Source of the DNA: Ceriagrion tenellum
Lineage: Eukaryota > Arthropoda > Insecta > Odonata > Coenagrionidae
Direction: 5' to 3'
Length of the DNA stretch: 64,000 nt
NCBI GenBank assembly: GCA_963169105.1
Contig: OY720643.1
Location: 81,017,696 to 81,081,695, forward strand
Below are positions 11,041 to 22,835 of this stretch, piece by piece. Each line of letters opens with the position of its first letter. Positions within the stretch are counted from its first letter, which is position 1. The translations under genes and the position numbers were made by a program. The notes under the pieces were generated by a model. It saw only the letters and a list, made by a program, of their open reading frames with translations, was not told the DNA's origin and searched no databases.

Positions 11041-14000
11041 CCAATCTGTATGTGTTACTGATTCCTAAACCAAAATTTCCACCACAAGCTTCAGAAAAGT
11101 AAATTTCCATCTAAATATTAACAAACATGATTTGTGAAAACTCAAAGAGGCGGATAATAGGCAAGTAATTCAGTTTCCAAACTCACAGTGTGCATACTTC
11201 GTTATCGTTCACTTCGACCATAGAAATATTAGACTGAGCATCAAATGAGAGAGTGTGTTACATCATTGGCTTCCCATGCGAGGGTATTGCGTTTGATGTC
11301 TGCGTTTGGGACGGTTTCATAGATGATATTAGATTCCTTTTTGGCTACTCTTTAAAAAAAACTATGTAAATACCCCCTCCGTAGCATACAGCGATATTCA
11401 GAACTCATCAATATCGAACATAAATAGAGTCCGATAAGTACTACACCAAGTTTCCATCCACTCTAAATTTATATAAAAAACTGTCGGCACCTAATCTACC
11501 CTATATGTTGCGTTAAAACGACGCTAGATTCCAATAAGATCACTCTGAAACCCACCAATCTTGAGCTAGATTAGAACATGAAATATGTCTAAGATGAAAA
11601 AAATGCACCAATTCAGGATAAAAGAAACGTTAACAATTAATAAAATCTTAATCTTTGATACATGATAGTGAATGACTCTGACCTTTATTTGAAACAATAT
11701 TCCTACCGGAGACCACTCATCTATTTCAATAGCAATATTTAAACTGTACTCTGCGTGCACTATAACATATATTTCCGATGGAAACTAATAGTGTTAATAC
11801 AGTCCACCCGGAAGCCAGGAAATCTGCTTTCCCTTTAAGATAATTGATGATGGAATACGATGGAATAAATGATTTTTTCCGCACCATAATCCCGCGAAAG
11901 CTCATCTAATCGGCAATAATGTGTACCCAAGTGTTCTACCGTTCTGATATTTTTATAATTTTCCAGACCCGGAGGTTAGTGCTTGTTTGCCTCTGGATGT
12001 TTGGCCTTGGCACTCTTCGGAATTGTGCCTTGCAGAGAATTATATATTCATTAAATCGGCCGCCGGCGTCAATGTTTGTTCGCACTGCGCAAGTATTAGG
12101 TTTGATCGTTATGCACAGCTCTGTTTGGGAGTTTACTGAAAGTCATTTCCGGAAGCCATTCATCAAATGACTCGTGGTAGGAAAGCGTAAGACTTAGTTA
12201 ATCAGCCAGTGCTTATTTCACTCCCGGTTTATGTGCTAATATTATGTCTCTCAGGGCACATCCAATATTTTTTTCGAGTCGCAATCGGGGTTTGGCAGGC
12301 ACAGAAAGGACATATTAAGGTACCCTAAAAAACGGCATGCAATTAAAGCCAAGTATCAACTCCTAATTAACAATATAAACAACTCCTCGAGCACCTGACT
12401 AAAAGCACTCATGGTTTACAGAAATTCTCATTGGGAAAAACGATGCCTCTGAAACCAAATAAACAAAAGGTAAGTAATTCAATAGGAAACACATTAGTGA
12501 AATTAAAAACATTTTACAAAAATTATAAAATGCTGGATAAAGTTACACAGTAGAAATTTTAACTCATAACCATGCATACATTTTATTTTTTCATCTTCGT
12601 CAAAATGACAAGGTGAAACATTTACGGCGCACGAAATTAAAGTATGGTGCACGTAGGCAAGGAAAAACCTTAAGAAGAAATGCGACCACAGATATGTAAA
12701 GGAAGTTTTTGCCCATAATAATGGGGAACTATTGATATCTACGTAGATTTACTTGAATTACTAAATTAATAACCTGATGCAGAGGGCTAATGATAGGAGC
12801 ACAACAAAAATTATCCAAGGAATATCATAGTTTTAACAGAAGAGTTAATCTTTTCCCCTTCGCCAAAAATAGTATGCCCTGAGTTAAGGAGTTTCGGTTA
12901 AAAATTCAAAATAGAATTTACTGGCGTCACATAAGCCACTAGATATATTGAAAAATAAACCGCCGACCTGCCTTTCTTGCAAGAAAAAACATTTCAAAGG
13001 GAAATTAAGTGAAGCAGATAATTGACAATTCATGGATCACAGTGGAACTTCGCCAAACGAACGTGGAATCCAAATCGCATCCTTAAATTAGTTTAAACAA
13101 GATTTGACCCAAATCTTCATATAACCAATGTATAGCTGCCCTGTCATTCAACTGTCCCTCCGGACTTAACACGAAGCGAACGGCGATAACACAATCCACA
13201 AGTGATAGACGACTTATAACCATGAATCAACCAAGCGACCCCTGTAACCAAAAAATAAACTCCCGAAAGTCGATATTCACACTCAATGGTACTCTTTTAC
13301 AAGTTGCAGCGAGAAATGCTGTGAGAGATATTCCCCTGCGGACAGGACTGACCACGCTGGGAACATACACCCCTAACGTGACAGCCTATTAATCGTTTAA
13401 TCTCCATTCAGGCCACAAAATAAACTCTCGGCAGTCTACCTTCAAACTTTAAGGGTGCCCCTTTACAAGAGACGGAGAGGTAATGAGAGACAGGAGGAGG
13501 AATTCTGAAACCTCCCACTAATCAGTTAATTCACAATTTGGCCGCCCCGTCAAGGGATTGGAGGAATATACATAGTGGGGCTGAGGTAAGGAAGTAGGGT
13601 TTACACACGCCCATCCCCCCGACATCAAACGCTAATGCGATAAAGGTTATTCCTCTCGCACCGATAGAGTTTTGCTGGCGCATCCAAGGCTGTCGCTCGG
13701 AGAACAAATGTTGGCTGAGGTGGATATATAGATTCGGATACGGGAGCATTTCACTACCTCACCTCAGACTCCTTCTCTCTCCATTGTCGTTGCTTTTGCC
13801 ATTTCCTGTTCCCGTCCCTTAACTCTGCCACCCTCACAAACTTCGCAAGAAACCCCGCCCGCAAGCCAAAAGCGATATCCCCCGCCAGACACCCTTCCCC
13901 CGCTTTATACCCTCAGGAACACACCTCTCAACTTGACTCGAGCCAGCTCTCATAGTCTCCTCCTCACGAGCTCACCTACCCCTCCCCACGCCGAAGATTA

Positions 14001-15075
14001 CTTCTCCCAAAAGAGACAAGCCAACCCGCCCCGCACCAACACCCTTTACAGACAACTTTTTGCCCCTTATCCGCCACATTTCTATCCCTATCTGTCACAC
14101 GTTTGGCCCCTTTTCTTAACCTCGGGAAAGCATTCATGTCTCCAGAGTAACAGCTCAAACCTTCCTCCTCTCCCGCTTTCACCCAGAGAAGAACACGTTA
14201 CATCCGGGCACCCTCGCTCCTCGTTGAACGAAATAGGCGAACTAAGCAAGAGGCCTTTATCATTTGGAATCGTACTGTGGCTTAAAAGTTAATCTATAAA
14301 AACTGGAATGTAAGTGAAAATTTATTGGAAATATTCAGCTATATATTTTTCATTAAATTTTTAAATGATCCCAGCTTCATTCAAAGACTATACTTCTGAA
14401 ACAATATCCGCTATAGGGTCTGCTAAATCTTCAAACGTCAATTTTTTTGAGTCGGGCATTCATATTCGCCCGGAGTGGTATCTCAATCCAAGCGAGCAGT
14501 TTTTCTATGTGAACGGCATGCGTAAAATATTCTCCCTAACGAGAAAACACACAAACAGATACGACCGAGGATAATTCTGCGATTTTAAAAACTTCACTTA
14601 TCTCAGTTTCATGCTGTCTGTGACTTCGCACTTTTCACCCCTGCCCAACTCGAGTCTAAGACTAATTGCCCTCTAATGAGTTAACTCACCGCGGCCAAAT
14701 ATTAGCTTCTTCTTAGGAAAAGAATTACTCCCTTTAGGACATATTCTCCCTCTTGTCCGCCTAGTAATAAAATAAATATATATTTTCATAAAATCTCAAT
14801 TTCCCATTTAGGGCTAAAGGCGCATTATTTTTATAGAAATAAAATAGCAATAAGTATCAATAAAAATAATTAATTGTAATATTATAGCGAAAATATCGGA
14901 GATATAAATTGCAATACTATTTTGAAAACCATTGATGGTACTCTGAATATTTTTTTCTTCTGTTTAGAACTTTTGTTTGCTATCATTTTCAGTCCTCTAA
15001 CTAAATTTATCGATATATTTACGGAAATAACAACGAAGATACTCTGTCAAGGACTTCAATCAAATAGAAGTTCAT
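11041..15075. other. intergenic DNA, no gene seen
   Basis: No recognisable gene. Two diverged copies of about 60 bases occur near 13245-13320 and 13415-13480 (both begin with an aataaactc string and include ctttacaag). 13750-14230 is pyrimidine-rich on the plus strand and carries a 119-codon frame rich in Ser, Pro, Thr and Leu, without a domain. I treat this as composition. Confidence 0.5.
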
Positions 15076-15288
15076 TAATAAACTTAATGGTTGAAGGCTT
15101 AACTTTGTGGAATGTATCTACTGACATGACTAAAAAGAGAGAACTCTTAGTATTTTCCACACTTGAAACTTTAATTCCCGACCCAGGTTTCGACTGCCTT
15201 TCAATCATTTTCAAGGTACATATACATGGCATGCGACTTAATATATAGATCTGGGGAGGGGGGTGGGGGAAGAAGTGGTTGATTGACG
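15076..15288 (-). other. 3' UTR of the Penelope-like element, with hairpin motif
   Basis: Downstream of the Penelope-like stop codon on the minus strand is a motif at 15216 down to 15176: ttgaaaatgattgaaaggca, then gtcgaaacctgggtcggg. The second half matches the GAAAC-CTGG-GTC part of the hairpin motif at 7.3 kb. The first half is a decayed form of CTGAAGATGA. Further on, attccacaaagttaagcctt parallels cttccacaaagtcaagcctg at about 7470-7490. This ties the hairpin family to the 3' end of this Penelope-like element. Confidence 0.6.
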
Positions 15289-16074
15289 TCAGAGACGTGC
15301 GTCACGGTCAGTGGGAGGTGGTGGGGGGAAAGGTATGGATAATAGGGGAGAGTGGGAGGGAAAAACACATTCATTTAGGAGATTCTCACTTATGTTCTTG
15401 GCAGCACTTAAAATTTCGAAATGTTCTAAGTAGTCCAATTTGGCTCCTTTCTTCTCAACATGTAGCACTTCCGGCAAAAAGTCACTTAAATGGTCCTCTT
15501 CGATTAAATGTTTAACAAAGGCTGATGAGACATCTCCTTTTAGCCAACACGCTCTATGTTCTCGAGCCCTTACTGAGATGGCTCGACCACTTTGTCCAAT
15601 GTATATCGAAGCACAATTGGGAGTAGTGCATTTAAGCTTATATACACCACTTTTGTTCACAGGTGTCACTTCGTCCTTTGAGTTGAACAACAATTTACCC
15701 AGAGTTTTTGGGGTGTAAAATGAAACATTGAACTTGTTCTTTGGGAATGCGTCAATTAATTTATAAGATATGCTCCCCAGAAAGGGAAGTTTACGCCATC
15801 GTTTGAGTGGCTCGACATGTTTGTAAAAACTGAGTGAAGTGATTAATTTAATAGTTTCTTTCTTAGTTACACGTTTTAATATTTTGTCAATTAATTCTGT
15901 CTTATATCCATTATTGAAAGCGATCAATTTGATTATGTTCAACTCGGATTGGAAGTTGGGCTCGGATAATGGTATAGAAACAAGGCGGTGGATCATGGAA
16001 TAAAAGCTAGAATGCTTGTGGGAATGGTGATCCCATAGCAAGGCCATGAGTTTGTTTATAAAACGTACCGTCAA
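15289..16074 (-). pseudogene. Penelope-like element, 5'-truncated, GIY-YIG endonuclease
   Basis: A 261-codon minus-strand frame without internal stops gives the C-terminal part of a Penelope-like retroelement protein. Residues 21-60 (FYSMIHRLVSIPLSE, NIIKLIAFNNGY) match the linker after the reverse transcriptase domain. Residues 96-130 (LPFLGSISYKLIDAF) match the segment before the nuclease. GVY is at 143-145 and YIG at 158-160, with C149 and C154 between them. R169 and H173 follow, and a Glu in YLEHFEI (217 or 220) fits the catalytic position of GIY-YIG nucleases. These enzymes nick target DNA to prime reverse transcription. No reverse transcriptase core can be read upstream of 16074, so the copy looks 5'-truncated. 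The initial Met is probably not a real start. The nuclease domain seems undamaged, but the element cannot be autonomous. Confidence 0.85.
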
Positions 16075-19000
16075 ACAGATAAAGATATTTTTATTTAACT
16101 ACTTACAATTTCTGTCATATTAATCTACTATATTATTGCACCATTAATAATGCAATCTAAAATTTATGTTCCCTATGGCTGGTGAAATTGAAACGTAGAA
16201 TTCAAATGTGGTCTCTATTATGACTAGGGAACTCTCTCAGTCAAACTATCTTAAGCGAAACTTTATCACTTTTTCTGAGTTATAAACATGTGAAAAGGCA
16301 AAGCATAACTCCCTGACGACATAAAATGAGACTGTCAAGCCGCCTGGACTAATGCAGTCAACATCAAGCCTCCTTTCGAATGGCTACGCTGCGTGAATGT
16401 ATGCGAAGGCGTGGAGGGTAGTTGAACGAGAAATGCAGCATTGCGGTCCAGATTCACATTAAAACCTTCATTCTCGAAATCCCCGGGATCAGATTCCAGT
16501 GTCAAGCAGAGCCGGCCGAAAGCGTGACGTATCAGCAGCGCAACTTTTCCCTCGCTCCGGCTAAATTCACTTTAAAGTCTGTGATCCTTGCTTTCCAACT
16601 GTCGAGCCAAAATCGCCCGCCATCCCCATGAGAGGTGCATGGATTTTGTTAAGGTATGCAACCCTGAGGGCGGATTTTAGCGACCGTGGGATCAATTACT
16701 GACTCGGGCGATAATTTCAAGGGCCGCTTTCCACGACCCCTTCAGTTCCACCGAAAAGGGCTTTAATATTTGAAGTTTTTGGAGCGCATGGGACTACGCG
16801 CTAATTATTAACATCCCCAGGAGCGTTCAGAATGTTTTACCGCCGGTGCCTGATTCATTATTCCTATGACTTTAATTTTTGATCGAAAATTGAGATAAAT
16901 ATATAACATGTGTATGAAAGTCACACCCAAATGAAGTGTCAACATCCTATGATACTTAAATATATTTCAACATCGCAGCTTTACTGTACACGGTATAATT
17001 TAGCCCTTTTTAGAGTTCTAAGATCAATTATATTTATGGTCCAAGAGTAACTATAGTTATTGTTTACCACTTAATTCATCATCATTCTGGAGTATATAAA
17101 ATTCTGTTCCTTTTACTCTCATTAAAGTCTCAGTAGTGCATTCCTTCACGCGATTCGGGTGTACACAGCAATTCTCTCATTAGCGTTGGTTTTCATCCCT
17201 CTATAAGTGATGATTTTTCTGATAATCTAGCATAAATCACTTCTGCTATGGAATGAACCCAAACATTTACTGTTTCCAGATAGAAATTTAAAAATACTAG
17301 TTAATGAATACATTTAACTAACCTTTTCAGCTAAACTTTTGACCTGAAAAGGGCTGTATCACATTCCAAGTTCAACGAAAGGAAAAGGATATGTTGGGCA
17401 AAAGAATCATTCTTCCTGCAGGGATATATGAAAAGTTACACATTTACCTGTAATACACCAGTCCTCAAATACGTAATAATCAGGTAGAACGCCCATTCAT
17501 ACGACTTTCTCCAGCGAGTATATGATAGGTGATGTACATTCATGTCAATTTTAAGTAGACGACTCCACAGTAACACTAAAAAACTTTATCATGCATAAGT
17601 GACGGAGGCGTTTTTATTGCCTAAGGTTCGACATCAGAGAGGCTTTTACCCTGAGATACCACGGAATATTTACTCTGCAGTACCAAGACGCAAACATTTA
17701 TTTTCACCGCACTCTCATTTAATAATAAAGAACAACATTTTTAAAAATTTATGCACGAAAACTGCACCTAAAAATATTATACACATAACATTTAAAAAAC
17801 GGGAAAAGTAAGAGGAATTTAATTAATAAACCCATGGCAAGACTAAAAAGCCTTTTGTAACAGCGAGTAATGCCTACAGAATTTCAGTTCATCTACCCAA
17901 AAACAATTGATATAGACCAGGAAAGTATCGAAAATACGCACGAATAACGCAATCTCCTATTACCTAGCCAGTTGCAACTAATAAGAAGACTAAGGATATT
18001 TTGACAGGATAACTCATTTTACAATCGGTTTTGTCAAAGAGGCATAACTTGGCGATGATACCTTCACAACAAAACCTATTGAACACTTTATTGATCAGTA
18101 AAAACATGCATGTTTTATTAATCCATCAATCATTATTAATAAAATGATGAGCGAAAATAATTATTTTATAAACATTAATTATTATAAGGAAGGGAATTAG
18201 TGGTTAGAAGTGGTAATGAGGGGCGAGGTTTTGCTTAAATCCGAAATTAGGGAGGTGGAGAATTCCGTGTGCGGGGAAGAAGAATAAAAATATGGTTGAG
18301 GGAAGGATTAAAGGAGAATAGAGCATACGCTGGGAAAAAGAAAAATATATCTGCGTAGATACCCCGCACAGGTATATAATCTCTGCGGACATCAACCCAT
18401 AGACTTCCTTAATATAATAATAAACATAATTAATATATACTGGGTAAGTGAAATTGAGCTTGAAATCTCAGTAATATCATTCTGTTGCATATCAGTGACC
18501 GAAACATATTTATCATTAGAGAAACGTATAACTCAATCGACGAACAAGCAGGCAAATGAGGCGTGCAGTGAATCTATTTTATTTTACGACAGTTTCGTCA
18601 AAAGGGCATCAATTTATGATGTTACTTATGCGATGCAGGCGATCGAATACCTAATTAATCTATAAAAAATGTAGAGTTTAATGATTAACAGAATTGACAA
18701 TTAAATGCAGCAAAAATAAAAAATTTATTTAATAAATAAATATTATTTGCGAGTGAGTTTAATGTGCTTCATGTGTGTGTTCAATACATGAAGCAGTAGA
18801 TATCTTCTCGGGTATATTCCACTACAACTTCTCAGGATAATTCATTTAAAAAATTTACATCATGTCTATGGTAATTTTCTATTCCCTTTCTGCAATCAAA
18901 CCAGACGCATGAAGGACTCTGGCGGTTATAACTGCGAGGTAACTACATCATACACTTCTCCATGACGATCGAAATCGTCACATTCGCACACCTTTCCAAG

Positions 19001-20315
19001 GGGAACTCCGGGACAAGGGTGTCGGGGCGGTAATCTAATATTGCACGGCAGTACACCGGCACCAAAGGCGGGACCAGACACACCATTTGGTAGCAGGCGT
19101 GAAAGGACTGCGTAGATTTCACAAATGAAAACTTCACACGCAAGCGTCGCGGGGCGTCGTTCCGCGTCGACTTGTTATCCGCTGCATTCAGATTCTCTTT
19201 AAGCCAGTAACTGAATTTTATCTCTACCCTCCACACACGAGGCAGCTAAAGAGAAGAATAAATCTAGGCGGACTAACGCGATGTCATTATCACAAAAAGT
19301 ACCACTGTATAAAACAAGTTATTGAATCGATTTTTTCATCAAAATTATGCAAAAAATCTGGTTTGCTACGCATACTTTTGTACTAAAAATCCTCTATAAA
19401 TATCTCTTATTTAAACGGGGTTACTGTCCCAAAATACAGGATAGTTTTGGACATTGTGAAAGCACAGAGAAATTTATAGGGCACAGATGCTCCACTGTAT
19501 CAATCGTAAATAATCTGTTATCAAACTTCCAAATCACATTTCACCCTTTCAATAGCATGCATAAAAAATTATCACTTTCTAACCCGTAAATATCATGCTA
19601 CCATATAACAAATTCAATTAAATGGCATTACGTCGAAGGAATGTGGTATGTTATGAATTTATGCGGTATACTATTCTATGCATCTTATTCTATCCATCTA
19701 TGCATCTATTCTATCATATTCTATGCATCTTAAGTTCTGAAAAGAGTAGAAAGAAAAATGATACACAATTCCGGCGCTCTCTATAGCTTCAATTGCAACT
19801 AAATGAATTTAAACTTATCAATCAAAAGTAAACCACAATACTCTCTGAAGATTTTCTAGTACTCAACTAGATTCTCCAACCATATAATCTTTGAACATAT
19901 ATGGCCTTTTCATCGTGAACATTTTCATTTTTTGAGCTGTTAAATGATTGGAAAATGATACCTTGCGAAAGTTTTTATGAATGAACTCATCACATGCACC
20001 AAAACATTTACTTTTATCTACACAAGCATAATGATAATAAGAAAACTTATGAAAATACAAAGGAGTACAGATCACATGAAGATGACGGAAATATAGATAG
20101 ATTGAAAAATATTGAAAAACCTGGCTGTAATAAAAGAGGTAAATATTACATACTTTATGTAATTTGATGTGTGGGCAAGGTGTATGAACGTGAAAATGAG
20201 CCAGCAGGATTTCACCTATACTAAACCTCAGAAAAAACATAACCATTTTATTGATGCACATCAAACTTGATTAGTTAATCACTCTGTAACATATGTTATT
20301 CTTCATTTGAAAGCA
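16075..20315. other. intergenic DNA, no gene seen
   Basis: No recognisable gene. Slightly more CpG-containing stretches lie at 16340-16640 and 18900-19240; the latter carries a 97-codon minus-strand frame without motifs. 17.6-18.8 kb is very AT-rich. A run built on ctatgcatctattctat near 19675-19735 is a small imperfect tandem repeat. Confidence 0.5.
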
Positions 20316-20319
20316 ACAT

Positions 20320-20760
20320 AAAAGTGAATTTTTCTCGCTTCAAACCGATTTTCAAAAATCAACACAATTGCTCATTTCAGAAACGAGTGAATAAATATAG
20401 GCGTTACAATACGATAATTTTAGCTTTCCGAAAGCACGCTTTATTTTTAAGGAGGCAAACAAACACCACGCCACAACTCCGAAAAATCAAAGAAATGATA
20501 TGATAGAATAATGTCAATAAATGGTAATAACAAAAATATATGTGACGCAAAAGTAATTTTTCTCTCTCCGAACCGATTTTCAAAAATAAAAACAATTTCA
20601 AATATCAGAAGCGAGTCAAAAAATGATAGGGGTTTTGATATACTTCTTTAAACGTCCCGAAAACGAACTATCCTTCCACTAAGGCAAACCAACACCAAAT
20701 GTCACCACGCCACAACTCCGAGAATTCAAAGAAAAAATATCATGGAGCAATATCTATAAG
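20320..20760. repeat. diverged tandem duplication of about 235 bp, two copies
   Basis: Copy one starts near 20320 and copy two near 20550. Both contain ccgattttcaaaaat, cagaa(a/g)cgagt, a cgaaa block, caaac(a/c)aacacca and caccacgccacaactccg in the same order. Differences are frequent, so the duplication is old. No coding frame spans both copies. Confidence 0.7.
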
Positions 20761-21395
20761 TAATAACTACAACAATATCCGTATGAAAAAAGAGCTGGAA
20801 CATCCTATGAGTTACGAATACCACAGAGCTCATTTAATGCCTAACATAGAAGCACTATATTATTTGTTCGAGGGAATTTCTGTTCCTCAAGAGCTGAACT
20901 GTTGTTCCTGGCTTCGCAGTGTCCAGACCTTGCATCGATTTTCGCGTGCATACCTGTATCCGTTTCACTCTCGCTGCGGTTCAGCATCCGCTGTCGTCGC
21001 ATGGACATCCTGCCGCGCCTCATCCCTCGATTACTCTGCACCCCGTTTCCTGCCATCCAACCTGCGGGTGTGAGGGCAAAGCCCCTCTACCCTGCACCAC
21101 CTTCTCTATCCAACACCCGGTCATCCAAGCGACTACCTCGATCGGACTGAGTGCTAATCGAGCGTGGAGCGGTATGCAAGCACCACATAGGGGAATGCTC
21201 ATCGGTATCTATAGCAGGAGACTAGTGCTTTAGATATGGGATTATATTTTTGTATACACAACGAAAAAACTTTGGTTCCAAGTATTGCACTAAGATGGTT
21301 CACACCTTAAGACCTATACCATACACCTATACCAATTTTTTTTTCTGGTAACAGATTATGCTGAGAACGAAACTTATGTTACAGATTCAAAGAAG

Positions 21396-21432
21396 AGAGT
21401 ATATATGTATGTATGTATATGTATATATATAA
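21396..21432. repeat. TATG/TA microsatellite at a Penelope-like 5' junction
   Basis: A run of tatgtatgtatatgtatata lies immediately before the first readable bases of the Penelope-like fragment at 21.43 kb. A longer TA run lies in front of the related fragment at 22.8 kb. Confidence 0.8.
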
Positions 21433-22083
21433 AACCTGCCCCCTAATACGCAGCCTCTCTACTTTCCAAAGCCCTAACAACCCGACCCCATTTCCCATCT
21501 CTTGCCATGGCAGCTGCACCTCTTTCAATGTAGTTTATCTCCTGCAATGCAAATTATGCCCCTCTTTTTACGTCGGGGAAACTAGCAATCCCTTATCCAT
21601 CCGTATGAACGGCCATAGATCCTCTCCTCCCAACTTTCCTGTTGCCAAACATGCCACTACTCACAATCTTCACTTCGACTCCTGTTTCCACCTCACCACC
21701 CTCCACGCCCTCCCCGCTGATGCTTCCAATACAGAACTTAGAACTACTGAGATGGCAATAATCTGGTTCTGTAAAGCTTTTTCCCACCCTGGACTCAATA
21801 TTCTCCATTAGCTCTCTACTCCTCTCTGTTTATTGCCCCTGCCCCCCCCCCATTCCCAACTTCCACCACTCACTTCCCCTCACCTGAGTTAGCCTGTCTT
21901 TACCTCCCCTTACTTGTCACCGCCATTACATTGTTGCTACTCCCGTCCCTTCCATGTTAGTCACCTCCCAGTCCCCTTTCATTATTCTGTTGCAACTTTC
22001 CCTCTGTTCAGTCAGCCAGGCCCAGGATCATTCACCCCGCTGATCATTCTGTTACTTTTTTGCTTCTAACCCCCCCTCCCCGC
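21433..22083 (+). pseudogene. Penelope-like element, second lineage, GIY-YIG fragment
   Basis: The reading frame ending at 21811 encodes SCHGSCTSFNVVYLLQCKLC, then YVGETSNPLSIRMNGH and, near the end, TTEMAIIWF, followed by HPGLNILH and a stop. This is a GIY-YIG nuclease: VVY stands for GIY, YVG for YIG, an Arg and a His follow, and the Glu of TTEMAIIW suits the catalytic Glu. Two Cys pairs precede and overlap the first motif, as is usual in Penelope-like proteins. Only the nuclease end is present, so the copy is strongly 5'-truncated, starting at a TATG/TA run. After the stop, a C-rich pyrimidine 3' UTR runs until a SINE interrupts it near 22083. The sequence is clearly different from the 15.3 kb element. 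Confidence 0.85.
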
Positions 22084-22275
22084 GCCTTCCCAGCCCAGTA
22101 GAAAGAAAGTGGATAGGAACACACAAAATTGACAGACACAATGGTGGTGTGAAGATGTAAAGATGGCCGATTCCAAGCGGAAAAAATTCGACTGGACCGG
22201 GAATCGAACCACGGACCTTTGGATGTTGCGTCCACTGCTCAGACCACTGAGCTACCCAGTCTACAAAGAAACCAC
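22084..22275 (-). mobile_element. tRNA-derived SINE
   Basis: On the minus strand a tRNA-like head lies at about 22262-22190: actgggtagctcagtggtct (acceptor and A-box), then ggttcgattcc (B-box), then cggtccagt, which pairs with the first seven bases. The D stem is intact, but the T stem has two mismatches and the base before the anticodon is G instead of T, so I do not call a functional tRNA. The body continues with ttggaatcggccatctttac and ends in ccactttctttcta. The body recurs at 22561-22675. Confidence 0.75.
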
Positions 22276-22501
22276 TGGAATCGGCGGGGGTTTATATGAA
22301 CAAACACTCCCCAAGGCATGACCCATGAGAGCGGCCAGTAGATGGCGCGCGGGCAGCTTTTCACCCACCGGCAGAGAGAGAATGACATACACAGAAGGCG
22401 AAATGAAAGAATAACTCAAGCACACAGACAGTGGTGAAAGATATAGAACAGGCGTTTCGGGGTACGCTAACCCAGGTAGGAAATGACCCGTTCAGGGCAT
22501 A
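22276..22501. other. spacer between SINE copies
   Basis: No gene. It contains ccatctactggccgctctca (on the minus strand) and gggtttatatgaacaaacac. The sequence is not repeated elsewhere in the window as far as I can see. It may be the upstream part of the same composite repeat. Confidence 0.4.
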
Positions 22502-22794
22502 CAATCGTTCACTCATTCACTCAGACCGCACAGCGGCAAATACTCACATAAATATTTATACAGAAAGGTAGAAAGAAAGTGGATAGGAACACACAAAATT
22601 GACAGACACAATGGTGGTGTGAAGATGTAAAGATGGCCGATTCCAAGCGGAAAAAATTCGACTGGACCGGGACCATTAACCACCACCATTGTGTCTGTCA
22701 ATTTTGTGTGTTCCTATCCACTTTCTTTCTACCTTTCTGTATAAATATTTATGTGAGTATTTGCCGCTGTGCGGTCTGAGTGAATGAGTGAACG

Positions 22795-22797
<3 letters not shown>
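22502..22797. repeat. perfect-looking fold-back of SINE tail
   Basis: The left arm (22502-22620) runs from cgttcactcattcactcaga to acaatggtggtg. The right arm (22680-22797) is its reverse complement, almost base for base over about 118 bases. The spacer (22621-22679) contains the remaining SINE body up to ggaccggga, then jumps to the inverted copy. The near identity of the arms points to a recent event or to ongoing conversion. Confidence 0.85.
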
Positions 22798-22834
<37 letters not shown>

Positions 22835-22835
22835 C
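22796..22835. repeat. (TA)n microsatellite
   Basis: About 17 TA units between the fold-back and the second Penelope-like fragment. Confidence 0.9.

Noticed and set aside
13933..14292. 119-codon plus-strand reading frame
   Set aside because: Lies in a pyrimidine-rich stretch that suppresses stops; Ser/Pro/Leu-rich without motifs.
22190..22262. Functional tRNA gene on the minus strand
   Set aside because: Acceptor and D stems pair, but the T stem has two mismatches and the base before the anticodon is not T. It is embedded in a SINE body that is repeated nearby.
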